Shown: positions 1-6,228, counted from the first letter of the stretch. The stretch: DNA of 10,437 nucleotides from Planctomycetaceae bacterium (GCA_003509805.1 DOMV01000255.1:654-11090), one strand, 5' to 3'. The notes: generated from the sequence alone by a model not told the origin. Numbers and translations: made by a program.

Positions 1-119
1 TCGAAGCGATCGGTCGCCCGATTCGGATCGTTACGTCCGATCACACGAACATCAAACTGACGACCGCCGAGGATCTGCGATTGGCCGAAATGTTCCTCGC
101 CCTGTGCGAAAAAGAATGA
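1..119 (+). CDS. ispD: 2-C-methyl-D-erythritol 4-phosphate cytidylyltransferase, C-terminal fragment
   Basis: Only the last 38 codons are in the window; the reading frame begins at base 3 and ends in TGA at 117-119. The peptide ends GRPIRIVTSDHTNIKLTT, then AEDLRLAEMFLAL. This matches the C-terminal signature of IspD, where an NIKxTTxEDLxxAE segment closes the Rossmann-like nucleotidyltransferase fold. IspD transfers CMP from CTP to methylerythritol phosphate in the cytoplasmic MEP pathway of isoprenoid synthesis. The gene converges on the HAD phosphatase with a 73-base gap that holds a weak hairpin. The catalytic N-terminal CTP-binding loop lies outside the window, so the call rests on the tail alone; another nucleotidyltransferase of the same family is possible but less likely. 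Confidence 0.72.
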   Translation, partial: EAIGRPIRIVTSDHTNIKLTTAEDLRLAEMFLALCEKE

Positions 120-157
120 CCCGATCGAACGTGATTCAGCGTTTCCTCATCTCGTCG

Positions 158-178
158 GGCGGAGCAACCGCCGGTTTT
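158..178 (+). terminator. Weak hairpin between convergent ispD and HAD genes
   Basis: GGCGG at 158-162 pairs with CCGCC at 168-172 around a five-base loop, followed by GG and TTTT at 175-178. It lies 38 bases after the ispD stop and 15 bases beyond the HAD stop, as expected for a terminator between convergent genes. The stem is only five pairs and the T tract is short, so the call is tentative. Confidence 0.35.
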
Positions 179-192
179 CCTTAGCGAGCGTA

Positions 193-903
193 TCAGCGGC
201 AATCCAGCAATTCCAGAATCGTGCGAGGCTCGATTTCCGCGAGGGAAAGAATGACACGGTCCGCCCGGACGTAATCGGCGTCGGTGTGACCGGCGCTTTT
301 GAAACCGATGCACGTCATTCCGGCGGCCTTCGCGGCGGCGACTCCGCCTTTCGCGTCTTCAACGACGACGCAATCGCGAGGCATCCGGTTCATGCGTTTC
401 GCGGCGAGGAGAAACACTTCCGGGTCCGGTTTCCCCCGTAAAATTTCCCCGCCGTGTACCACCGCGTCGAGATAGGGGGCGACGGCGAGCCGGTCGATCG
501 TTTGGGAGACGTTCTCAAGGGAACCCGCCGACCCGATCGCGACGCCGATCCCGGCCTCGTGCAAGGCCCGGATCAATTCGACGGCACCCGGCATGATCGG
601 GAACCGATCTTGTACGATCCGACGATACGTCTCTTCCTTCGCATCATCCAGTGCCCGCACTTCCTCGTCGGACATGTCGCGTTTCCAGACGGCGCGGATG
701 ATATCCCGGCTCGTCACGCCGCAAAAATCGTTGAATTGCTCCTGGGTAATCGTCAAGCCGTCGCGGGCCGCCGTTGCCTGCCAACTTTTCAAATGCGCCG
801 GGGAACTATCGATCAGGACGCCGTCCATGTCGAAAATCACCGCCGGTGAAACACCGATCCGGCCCGCATCCCCGCGAGCATGTTTTGGAACATCAAAGGT
901 CAT
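193..903 (-). CDS. HAD-superfamily phosphatase, beta-phosphoglucomutase-like
   Basis: This is a 236-residue cytoplasmic HAD hydrolase of the usual length for the PgmB/Gph/YcjU branch. All four HAD motifs are visible: motif I VIFDMDGVLIDS with nucleophile Asp25 and acid/base Asp27, motif II Ser125 in IGSAGS, motif III Lys158 in GKPDPEVF, and motif IV VVEDAKGGVAAAKAAG with the acidic pair at 182-183. A helical cap (about residues 35-100) sits between motifs I and II, as in subclass I enzymes acting on sugar phosphates or other small phosphorylated metabolites. The frame is open to 999, but the upstream part is the tRNA-Leu read as protein, so the ATG at 901-903 is the first plausible start; no clear Shine-Dalgarno sequence is seen. 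The gene follows the tRNA by 10 bases on the same strand and may share its transcript. The substrate cannot be read from the sequence. Confidence 0.88.
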   Translation of the reverse strand: MTFDVPKHARGDAGRIGVSPAVIFDMDGVLIDSSPAHLKSWQATAARDGLTITQEQFNDFCGVTSRDIIRAVWKRDMSDEEVRALDDAKEETYRRIVQDRFPIMPGAVELIRALHEAGIGVAIGSAGSLENVSQTIDRLAVAPYLDAVVHGGEILRGKPDPEVFLLAAKRMNRMPRDCVVVEDAKGGVAAAKAAGMTCIGFKSAGHTDADYVRADRVILSLAEIEPRTILELLDCR

Positions 904-913
904 GTAGACTGAA

Positions 914-997
914 TACCGAACCCCGGACTCGAACCGGGATGTCCGTGAGGACAGTGGATTTTGAGTCCACCGCGTCTGCCAATTCCGCCAGTTCGGC
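914..997 (-). tRNA. tRNA-Leu (anticodon CAA)
   Basis: Read on the minus strand, this gives an 84-base class II tRNA. The acceptor strand GCCGAAC (991-997) pairs with GTTCGGT (915-921), with a G-U at the first pair and discriminator A at 914. The D-arm contains GAATTGGCAGAC. The anticodon stem GTGGA/TCCAC holds the loop CTCAAAA at 959-965, giving anticodon CAA at 961-963, which reads UUG. A long variable arm TGTCC-TCAC-GGACA (940-953) is typical of leucine tRNAs, and the T-arm is CCCGG-TTCGAGT-CCGGG. The 3' CCA is not encoded (the next bases read TTC), so it must be added after transcription. Confidence 0.95.
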
Positions 998-1083
998 ACA
1001 CTTCATACAATCGTTCGACCGACGGTGGTCCGCATCAACCAAGGACGGTTGAGTTTTCCGGCGAATCCACCCGACCAGGCTTT

Positions 1084-1219
1084 TATATCGAAGCCGGTTG
1101 AGTCGTTCTGTAAACACCGCCCGCTTGGTCCGCCCGTTTACCCTCCGTGCGGTGTTGTTTTTCGAGGGCAGGCGTCTCGAAAGTCGGCTTCGGGAAATTT
1201 CAACCGTCTTCAGTGTATT
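1084..1219 (+). repeat. Dispersed stem-forming repeat R1, copy a
   Basis: This copy is bounded by an inverted repeat: CGAAGCCG at 1089-1096 against CGGCTTCG at 1185-1192. An inner inverted pair, AAACACCGC against GCGGTGTTGTTT, lies in between. The right edge, CGGCTTCGGGAAATTTCA then a CTTCAG block, matches the right edges of copies at 2736-2850 and, inverted, at 9411-9566 and 10406-10437. It carries one GTTTACCCTCC unit, the reverse complement of the unit repeated three times in copy c. It lies upstream of the GlmU-like gene, with the GGGAAATTTC edge facing the gene start. No transposase is encoded, so it is MITE-like or REP-like at most. Confidence 0.8.
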
Positions 1220-1330
1220 CTATCTTTCGTTTTGCATTTTTCAAGGTTAATCACCGGTTCCCAAATTATTTTTTCAAAAACAAGCAAAAATCCCGCCCGC
1301 CATCTATCTCTCTACGCCTCCGCATTATGG

Positions 1331-1336
1331 TAGAAT
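1331..1336 (+). promoter_or_regulatory. Possible -10 box for the GlmU-like gene
   Basis: TAGAAT matches the sigma70 -10 consensus at five of six positions and would start transcription about 55 bases before the ATG at 1398. The hexamer 17 bases upstream (CTCTCT) is a poor -35 box, so the call is weak. Confidence 0.3.
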
Positions 1337-1397
1337 GGACCGGTAAAAACAAACACTCCTGCAACAGTGATGTTTATTTTGTAACCATTCTCCGCCC

Positions 1398-2639
1398 ATG
1401 CACATTATTCTTTTCGAAGATTCGCTGGTACCACGACTTTTTCCGGCAACGATCGGGAAAACCGCGTTTGAATTGAACGTAGGCTCTTTTCGTCTGCTGG
1501 ATTTGCTCCGCGAATTAAACGGGACGATCGAAGTCGTTATGCGTCCTTATCTTGCCGGGCGCGCAAATGCCGATTATCCTTTTCTTTGGTCGAGCGCTCA
1601 AGGAGAACGTTCCGGTCCGATCCTCGTCCTCAATGCCCGCGCCGTTCCCCATGTCGTTTTGTTGGAACAACTTCGCGAAATCATTGCCCGAGGGGAAGAT
1701 GGGATTGCATTGACGGACGGTCACATCGCCTGCGCGCTGCTTTGCAGGCAACCGCCCATTCCCGATACGGCCGTCGGCGCCGCCCAATTATTGGGAATTC
1801 TCCATGACGCCAATCTGCCTTCGCTGCCGATTGCCGTCCCGCTTCTCGAATATGCCCATGATTTGGTGCGTTATCAGGTCAAAACGATGAACGACAATCT
1901 CAACCATCGTCTCAAGCGGGGAAATTACCGCGAAGTGGCGGACGGCGTTTTTTCCGCCGATGCCCGCCAACCGGGGGCCTATTGCATTTTCGACGGCGGC
2001 GCCGGCCCGATCGTGATCGAAGAAGGCGTCGATATCGGTCCCTACTGTTTTTTCAAGGGGCCGATCCATATCGGAGCCGGTGCGAAGATTATCGAACATT
2101 CGGCGATCAAGGATGCCGTCACGCTCGGTGCGACGACGAAAGTCGGGGGGGAAGTCGAGGCGTCCGTCATCGAACCGTACTCGAACAAACAACACCACGG
2201 CTTTCTCGGCCACAGTTATCTCGGCAGTTGGGTCAACCTGGGGGCGGGCACCTGTAACAGCGACCTCAAAAACACCTATGGCGAGGTCGTCATGGATTAC
2301 GCGGGCCGAAAAGTCAAGACCGGCATGCAATTCGTCGGTTGTTTCGTCGGAGATTACGCCAAAACGGCGATCAATACGAGTATTTTTACCGGCAAGACGA
2401 TCGGTGCGTGCAGCATGGTGTACGGTTTCGTCACCACGAATGTTCCCAGTTTCGTCAACTATGCCCGCTCGTTCGGTCAGGTGACGGAATCGGCCGTCGA
2501 GGTGTTGATCCAGACACAGGCGCGTATGTTTGCCCGGCGTAACGTGGAGCAACGGCCATGCGACATCGCGCTGCTTCACGAGATTTACCGGATGACGGAA
2601 CATGAGCGGCGCTTGGCCAACGAGCCGCTTTCCTTGTAG
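1398..2639 (+). CDS. GlmU-like bifunctional sugar nucleotidyltransferase/acetyltransferase (alternative bacterial type)
   Basis: This 413-residue protein has two parts. The N-terminal half (about 1-170) resembles the sugar nucleotidyltransferase domain of the alternative GlmU family, beginning MHIILFEDSLVPRLFPATIG; the classical LAAGxGTRM loop of GlmU is absent, as is usual in this family. From about 195 to 345 the hexapeptide spacing (ICFF, IHIGAGAKI, VTLGATTKVGG) indicates a left-handed beta-helix. The segment GHSYLGSWVNLGAGTCNSDL (271-290) aligns with the catalytic region of the GlmU acetyltransferase, with His272 where GlmU has its catalytic histidine. The inferred role is UDP-N-acetylglucosamine or a related sugar nucleotide for the cell envelope, in the cytoplasm. 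A trailing helical segment covers 360-410. The ATG has no Shine-Dalgarno sequence. Repeat R1a lies upstream and a good hairpin terminator follows. Substrate specificity is uncertain. Confidence 0.85.
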   Translation: MHIILFEDSLVPRLFPATIGKTAFELNVGSFRLLDLLRELNGTIEVVMRPYLAGRANADYPFLWSSAQGERSGPILVLNARAVPHVVLLEQLREIIARGEDGIALTDGHIACALLCRQPPIPDTAVGAAQLLGILHDANLPSLPIAVPLLEYAHDLVRYQVKTMNDNLNHRLKRGNYREVADGVFSADARQPGAYCIFDGGAGPIVIEEGVDIGPYCFFKGPIHIGAGAKIIEHSAIKDAVTLGATTKVGGEVEASVIEPYSNKQHHGFLGHSYLGSWVNLGAGTCNSDLKNTYGEVVMDYAGRKVKTGMQFVGCFVGDYAKTAINTSIFTGKTIGACSMVYGFVTTNVPSFVNYARSFGQVTESAVEVLIQTQARMFARRNVEQRPCDIALLHEIYRMTEHERRLANEPLSL

Positions 2640-2673
2640 TCGTCCGTAATGCGGCGCGTCAACACCATGCCGG

Positions 2674-2694
2674 GCGGCGCACGCCGCGGGTTTT
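2674..2694 (+). terminator. Intrinsic terminator after the GlmU-like gene
   Basis: GCGGC at 2674-2678 pairs with GCCGC at 2683-2687 around a four-base loop; GGG and TTTT (2691-2694) follow. It begins 35 bases after the stop codon. The stem is all G-C, although the T tract is short. Confidence 0.5.
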
Positions 2695-2735
2695 GCCTCC
2701 GTTTGCCCCCCCGAACCCTTTATCGTTCCCCTTGT

Positions 2736-2850
2736 TTATACCGAAGCCGGCCCCGTTTTCCGGTCAAACCGCCTGTTCACCTTTGGCAGTGTCGTTTCCG
2801 GTGGGCAGGCTCCTGAATCGTCGGCTTCGGGAAATTTCAATGGCTTTCAG
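2736..2850 (+). repeat. Dispersed stem-forming repeat R1, copy b
   Basis: It opens TATACCGAAGCCGG (2737-2750) and closes TCGGCTTCGGGAAATTTCA (from 2821), so the ends form the same inverted repeat as the other R1 copies. The interior is shorter and has diverged from copies a and c, but GGCAGGC and the TTTCAG block at 2845-2850 are kept. It is directly upstream of the next gene, in the same orientation as copy a relative to its gene. Translated in the frame of the downstream gene it reads GRLLNRRLREIS; copies a and c give GRRLESRLREIS and GRLPNRRLREIA in the equivalent frame. Confidence 0.8.
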
Positions 2851-2869
2851 TTTTTTTCCCTCGTTTATC

Positions 2870-3601
2870 ATGCTTTCGTTTTGGATTACCGTCAACGAAT
2901 CGAACGTCGAGGCGTTTTGCGCAACGCTGCTTCTACCGGATTACATGTCGCATCTCCGGATCGCCCCGTTCCGTTTCGCGGACCAGCCGCATAACGGCGA
3001 CGGTCGGCAATCGTTGATCATCACCTATACCGGTCCGGGGCGTCTGGAAGAATTTCCCGTTCACGCGGCCAAACATGCGGAAAACCTGTTGCAATACGTC
3101 GTCCCAGACATCGTATCGGGGGAAATCCGGATTTCCGAGCATGATGTGGTCTGGAGCTGGTCCGCCGACGAAGCGTCGATGAAACTGTGTTTCCAGCCGG
3201 TAGCCGCGCGATTGGAGGCCGCGTTTCCGCCCCGGTTCGATCCGGAAGACGCTTATGTGAGCGTTTCCCGGCGTGAAATGCACATCGGCCATCCCGTTCT
3301 CGAAGCGTTTGTCGCCGCCTGGTTCGCGAAACTATGCGGTCGTCAAACCGTTTCCTTCGACACCCCGTCCGCCGGCGCGGATCCCGTCGGCATTGAGATG
3401 ATCGCCGGCGGTTTTTCCTTCCGACAGGGCCGATTCGGAGGTCAAATGCTGATCGAAGATGATATGCCGCTTTCGGATTTGATCTTATTCGCCGGTTTGG
3501 CCCGGCCGTTGGAAAGCGTCCGGCACCAAGTGAAACTGCACGCCTCCTCCTCGGAAACCCGGGTCGATAAAAGCGGGTTGACACTGCCGCTGCTGCCGTG
3601 A
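2870..3601 (+). CDS. Unrecognised protein, 243 residues
   Basis: I do not recognise the family. The frame is open from 2693 (a TTG codon), but everything before about 2850 is repeat R1b and reads as low-complexity, proline-rich sequence. The ATG at 2870 (MLSFWITVNESNVEAF) is the first start outside the repeat. The ATG at 2840 lies in the repeat's right edge and would add ten residues. Neither has a Shine-Dalgarno sequence. The protein has no signal peptide or membrane segment. It looks like a soluble alpha/beta protein, with strand-like stretches SLIITYTG and VVWSWS and a C-terminal stretch rich in Leu/Ile (MPLSDLILFAGLARPLESV) before a polar tail. The gene converges on thioredoxin with only 21 bases between stop codons and no evident terminator. 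Its length and clean codon use support a real gene; function is unknown. Confidence 0.65.
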   Translation: MLSFWITVNESNVEAFCATLLLPDYMSHLRIAPFRFADQPHNGDGRQSLIITYTGPGRLEEFPVHAAKHAENLLQYVVPDIVSGEIRISEHDVVWSWSADEASMKLCFQPVAARLEAAFPPRFDPEDAYVSVSRREMHIGHPVLEAFVAAWFAKLCGRQTVSFDTPSAGADPVGIEMIAGGFSFRQGRFGGQMLIEDDMPLSDLILFAGLARPLESVRHQVKLHASSSETRVDKSGLTLPLLP

Positions 3602-3622
3602 AAAATCGGCGATTGCCCGGCG

Positions 3623-3940
3623 TTACTTCTCAATCGCGGCACGCAAGGTCGCTTCCTGCTGAAGTCCGACGAATCGGTCGATGATTTTACCGTCGCGCAA
3701 CAAAACCATTGTCGGAATATTCGATACCTGATATTCGCCGGCCACACCGCCCAAGGCGTCCGTGTCGACTTTGACGACCTTGACCTTTTCGGCCATTTTT
3801 TCCGCAAGCTCCTCAAGTATCGGAAGTTGCGCACGGCATGGCGGACACCACGTCGCAAAAAAATCGATCAGGACCGTTCCGCTCTCAATCGCGGCGCGAA
3901 ATTCTTCTTCCGACTTCACCTCTGTAATCCAATCGCTCAT
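3623..3940 (-). CDS. trxA: Thioredoxin with CPPC active site
   Basis: At 105 residues this is a single complete thioredoxin domain, with no signal peptide or membrane anchor, so it should be cytoplasmic. The active site is WCPPC with Cys32 and Cys35, and the cis-proline is Pro76 in NIPTMVLL. The usual beta-strand segments VLIDFFATWC and VKVVKVDTD are present. Thioredoxins reduce protein disulfides using electrons from thioredoxin reductase. The proline in the second position of the dipeptide (CPPC rather than the usual CGPC) is known to shift the redox potential of such proteins, so the role may differ from a classical TrxA. A purine-rich AAGGGAG lies seven bases upstream of the ATG, one of the few good Shine-Dalgarno sequences in the window. 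The start ATG overlaps the stop TGA of a 44-codon small ORF (ATGA), which suggests translational coupling within an operon headed by the Bax inhibitor-like gene. Confidence 0.92.
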   Translation of the reverse strand: MSDWITEVKSEEEFRAAIESGTVLIDFFATWCPPCRAQLPILEELAEKMAEKVKVVKVDTDALGGVAGEYQVSNIPTMVLLRDGKIIDRFVGLQQEATLRAAIEK

Positions 3941-4071
3941 CGGCTTTCTCCCTTGAATTTGTGGAAGCTGTTGGGAATCCCCTGAACCAAACCTTCGCCA
4001 TCCTCGATCCGATTATACGCATCGGGATTCAAAAAGGGAATGGCCCCCGATTTTCGTTTCCATTCAATCAT
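3937..4071 (-). CDS. Small 44-residue protein between the BI-1-like gene and thioredoxin
   Basis: A 44-codon ORF exactly fills the space between the two larger genes. Its ATG (4069-4071) overlaps the last eight bases of the BI-1-like gene, and its TGA (3937-3939) overlaps the thioredoxin ATG as ATGA. It begins MIEWKRKSGAIPFLNPDAYN and ends NSFHKFKGESR; the composition is mixed and protein-like, with no membrane segment. Overlap at both ends is what is expected of a translationally coupled gene in an operon. I do not recognise the sequence. It has no Shine-Dalgarno sequence of its own, so it would rely on reinitiation after the upstream stop. The alternative is a chance open frame in a leader region. 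Confidence 0.5.
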   Translation of the reverse strand: MIEWKRKSGAIPFLNPDAYNRIEDGEGLVQGIPNSFHKFKGESR

Positions 4072-4804
4072 TACGCGAAAAGTACATGAATATCTGTAAA
4101 AGATACCAAAACAGGAGCATGATGGCGGAGAAAACGAAAAGCGCGGCGGCGACATATTGATCCTCTCCGTAGTGATACAAAATGTTCGAGGTCTGGTAAA
4201 GAATGATCATACAGGCCAGGACGACCATCGCATAAGCAAAGACGAGGAAGACAATCCCCGGAAGGGGCATGAAGAAAGAACAGGCGATGTAAATGAGAAT
4301 GAACAGGAAAGCGGCGGCCGATCCAAAGGCGATCGCGGAACGGAGGAACGAAAAATCCTTCCGGGAAAGGAAGACGATCAGGCTCAGGACCGCGAACAAG
4401 AGAAACGTCGTTCCACCGGCCAGGCCGACGGCGGTTCCCTGGTTGAAATGCAGGATGTAGAGCGCCAAAAACGGCAGGAAAAAGAGGGTTTCCGCCAGCG
4501 TATAGAGCGTCAAACCGGCGTACTGCATCCCGAGCGAGCGGGAATTGGCCATGCCCGAGGCAAGCCAGGAACCGCCCATCAGCAACCCCATCATGATGAG
4601 GGAACCGACGATCGGACTCGTGCCGAATACCAGTTGCGCGAACGCCGTGCCGACACCCGAAGCGATCAGGACCGCCTCCATGGCGATGAAAGCCACGATG
4701 GAACCGAAAATATGCAGGTACGTTTTGATGATGAATGTCGCGCGTGCCTCGACATTGGAAATCACAAAAGCGTCCGAACGGTCGAATTCAAATGTGTTGC
4801 TCAT
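4064..4804 (-). CDS. Bax inhibitor-1/YccA family integral membrane protein
   Basis: This 246-residue protein has about seven hydrophobic segments at roughly 30-52, 64-84, 93-118, 126-146, 154-176, 181-203 and 217-241, the topology of the BI-1 (UPF0005/YccA/YbhL) family. The C-terminal segment MIILYQTSNILYHYGEDQYV followed by AAALFVFSAIMLLFWY closely fits the family signature, in which acidic residues between the last two helices are implicated in pH-gated calcium leak in characterised homologues. It should sit in the inner membrane; the physiological role in bacteria is unclear. A promoter with TATAAT lies 49 bases upstream. It is the first gene of a probable operon with the small ORF (8-base overlap) and thioredoxin. 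The ATG has no strong Shine-Dalgarno sequence. Confidence 0.9.
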   Translation of the reverse strand: MSNTFEFDRSDAFVISNVEARATFIIKTYLHIFGSIVAFIAMEAVLIASGVGTAFAQLVFGTSPIVGSLIMMGLLMGGSWLASGMANSRSLGMQYAGLTLYTLAETLFFLPFLALYILHFNQGTAVGLAGGTTFLLFAVLSLIVFLSRKDFSFLRSAIAFGSAAAFLFILIYIACSFFMPLPGIVFLVFAYAMVVLACMIILYQTSNILYHYGEDQYVAAALFVFSAIMLLFWYLLQIFMYFSRND

Positions 4805-4852
4805 GGTTTTAGCGAATGTTGGAATATGCCGGAGGCGGTTCTACTGGAAGTC

Positions 4853-4881
4853 ATTATACGCGATAACACGGGAAATGAGAA
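4853..4881 (-). promoter_or_regulatory. Sigma70-type promoter of the BI-1/small ORF/thioredoxin operon
   Basis: On the minus strand, TTCTCA (4876-4881) and a perfect TATAAT (4853-4858) are separated by 17 bases. Transcription would begin about 40 bases before the BI-1-like ATG at 4804. The -35 box matches consensus at four of six positions. Confidence 0.6.
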
Positions 4882-5052
4882 CCGTTCACCGGGAAAACCT
4901 TTTGAAAAACCCGTGATTTTTTCGAAACATGGGAAACGGATCGCGGCGCGTGGGCGGCAAACAGGCAGACGGGCAAACAGACCTGATCGGTCTTCCGGTT
5001 GAAAATCGAACGTGAAGCAGTTGGGTGAGAAGGGCGTCTTGTTGCCTGGACG

Positions 5053-5119
5053 ACCGGGCTTACTTGGACTTTGGGCGGAATTGCCGCCAAAAAGCCCGGT
5101 GCGCCCTCGTTGCGTTTTT
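5053..5119 (+). repeat. Nested hairpin element R3, copy a
   Basis: An outer perfect nine-base inverted repeat ACCGGGCTT (5053-5061) with AAGCCCGGT (5092-5100) encloses an inner GGCGG (5074-5078) with CCGCC (5084-5088). A CGCCCTCGTT block and six T residues (5115-5120) follow. The right part (GGCGGAATTGCCGCCAA, then GCGCCCTCGTT and the T run) recurs inverted at 9951-9999. The hairpin followed by Ts could terminate plus-strand transcription, but the loop is long and no plus-strand gene precedes it. Confidence 0.6.
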
Positions 5120-5282
5120 TATACCGCAAACGGCCTGAAATTGTTCCCGCGCACAATCGCCCGCCGCCCGAACGATCCGTTTAAGCAATTTCCTGCAATG
5201 GAGCTGGGATGAGTGAGCGCGGCAGGCAAACTTGACCGGGCGGGCTTGACCAAAATGTCCGTTTTCATCGCGTTTCCAGTGC
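5120..5282 (+). repeat. Dispersed stem-forming repeat R2, copy a
   Basis: This is the best-preserved R2 copy. It runs from TATACCGCAAACGGCCTG through CGCGCACAATCGC and a CCCGAACGATCCG block to AAAATGTCCGTTTTCATCGC and GTTTCCAGT. An inverted pair, GCCCGCCGC (5159-5167) and GCGGCAGGC (5219-5227), can form a long-loop stem with one G-U pair. It contains two CTTGACC words 14 bases apart where copy c has one. The right end is 11 bases from the methyltransferase stop codon, so it forms the 3' flank of that minus-strand gene. Confidence 0.85.
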
Positions 5283-5293
5283 ATATCGGGAGA

Positions 5294-6115
5294 TCATGAT
5301 TTTTTCCGCAACACATAAACGACGTCCTCGGTTTTCGTATCGACCGCGACCGGATCGTCGAGATCGAAACGAAACGTGAACGTGTTTACGACGACAAAAC
5401 GATCGACCCGGGCCAGGAGCGACTCGAATTGGGCCGCCGTGTAGAATCGCATCGGAAACGTGTCGCAAAACGTCTCGGTGCGGTTCGGCGTCTCGGCCTT
5501 GATATGAAATTCGACCTTTTCCAGCCGCGTTTTCCGGTCCCGGCTTACGATCCGCAAATCGGACGTCAACCGCAGCAGTCCCCGGCATGCCGTCCAGTGT
5601 TCCTTGTCGCATTCCGCCCGGCCGTCGGGCACGAGATGAAAACCGATAATGTACAATCCGCCCGACCGCAGGCAATCGGCCACACGATCGAGATGAGCCG
5701 CCGCTTCGCGTTCCGTCAGGAGATGGCAAAAACTGCTCACCAGGTTGAATGCCGCGCAAAACGGTTGGAATGGCCGGCGTGCGCATCCGGCTTGGTCGAA
5801 AACGGCTTGGTCGAAAACCGCCCGGTCGAAAGCGGCCATGTCTCCGTAAAGCGCCGTCGGAGGCAGCGCATGTTTGACGAGCCGGCGATTGCAGTAATCG
5901 AGGGCTCTTTTATTCAAATCAAGTCCGTAAACCGCGTAACCCCGCTTTCCGAGTCGCCAAAGCAATCGGCCGGTCCCGCAGGCCGGCTCGAAAAGACGCC
6001 GGGCCTTTCCTCGAAGATAGCGCTCGAAACATCCTTCAAGAAAACGCAGTTCCGCGGCCCAGGATGCGGAAAACAAAACATCGTAATAGACGGGATGATC
6101 GTACAGGCTGCTCAT
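5294..6115 (-). CDS. Class I SAM-dependent methyltransferase
   Basis: This 273-residue cytoplasmic protein has a Rossmann-type methyltransferase core. Motif I is RLFEPACGTGRLLWRLGKRG (40-59), binding the methionine part of SAM. The acidic residue ending strand 2 is Asp66 in VYGLDLNKRA, and motif II/III is YGDMAAFD (90-97). A core strand AFNLVSSFCHLLT (122-134) and a C-terminal beta segment FHIKAETPNRTETFCD with FPMRFYTAAQFESLLA are typical of methyltransferase-11/25-type enzymes. The substrate cannot be inferred. Residues 96-109 hold an in-frame expansion, FDRAVFDQAVFDQAG, made by a 15-bp tandem repeat right after motif II; this loop may be variable between strains. The start MSSLYDHPVYYD is the usual family opening (YD just before helix A), without a Shine-Dalgarno sequence. 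The gene is divergent from gcvPA. Confidence 0.87.
   Translation of the reverse strand: MSSLYDHPVYYDVLFSASWAAELRFLEGCFERYLRGKARRLFEPACGTGRLLWRLGKRGYAVYGLDLNKRALDYCNRRLVKHALPPTALYGDMAAFDRAVFDQAVFDQAGCARRPFQPFCAAFNLVSSFCHLLTEREAAAHLDRVADCLRSGGLYIIGFHLVPDGRAECDKEHWTACRGLLRLTSDLRIVSRDRKTRLEKVEFHIKAETPNRTETFCDTFPMRFYTAAQFESLLARVDRFVVVNTFTFRFDLDDPVAVDTKTEDVVYVLRKKS
5789..5833 (-). repeat. 15-bp tandem repeat within the methyltransferase gene
   Basis: GGCTTGGTCGAAAAC on the plus strand occurs twice exactly (5789-5803, 5804-5818), followed by a diverged third unit (5819-5833). Because 15 is divisible by three, the frame is kept, and each unit adds five residues of the form A-x-F-D-x. Confidence 0.85.
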
Positions 6116-6199
6116 GTTTCGGGATGTTTCAACGGTTTTCGGTGGACATTTTCATCCATTCGCAGGCTGAAAATCGTCATTATCGGGCCCGGGGACCCG

Positions 6200-6228
6200 T
6201 TGACCGGGACGACATGCGGGATTCTAAT
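6200..6228 (+). promoter_or_regulatory. Sigma70-type promoter of gcvPA
   Basis: TTGACC (6200-6205) and TCTAAT (6223-6228) are separated by exactly 17 bases; each box matches consensus at five of six positions. Transcription would start near 6235, giving a leader of about 74 bases before the ATG at 6309. The leader looks too short for a glycine riboswitch and I see no such motif in it. Confidence 0.6.

Larger units (their letters stand above)
998..1397. other. 400-base gap with repeat R1a and an A+T-rich leader
   Basis: No convincing gene is seen; the open frames here have no recognisable protein features and one is the tRNA read through. The stretch holds the R1a repeat (1084-1219), then an A+T-rich tract at about 1210-1300 with several runs of T and A, then a possible promoter just before the GlmU-like gene. 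Confidence 0.6.
4805..5293. other. 490-base gap with promoter, R3a and R2a repeats
   Basis: No gene is supported in this gap between the start of the BI-1-like gene and the end of the methyltransferase. It contains the operon promoter (4853-4881), a stretch at about 4956-4984 with repeated GGCAAACAG and GGGCAAACAG words, the nested hairpin element R3a, and the repeat R2a abutting the methyltransferase stop. Short open frames here run through the repeats and look like chance. Confidence 0.6.

Noticed and set aside
904..999. N-terminal extension of the HAD phosphatase frame to base 999
   Set aside because: The extra 32 codons are the tRNA-Leu gene read as protein; the true start is the ATG at 901-903.
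1788..2603. 271-codon minus-strand frame opposite the GlmU-like gene
   Set aside because: It is an antisense shadow; the plus strand shows hexapeptide repeats and the acetyltransferase motif.
2693..2869. Longer start (TTG at 2693) for the unrecognised protein
   Set aside because: The added residues come from intergenic DNA and repeat R1b and do not look like protein; it is also a non-ATG start immediately after a terminator.
4157..5002. 281-codon plus-strand frame opposite the BI-1-like gene
   Set aside because: Its highly charged Arg/Glu/Gly-rich composition is typical of the complement of a membrane protein gene.
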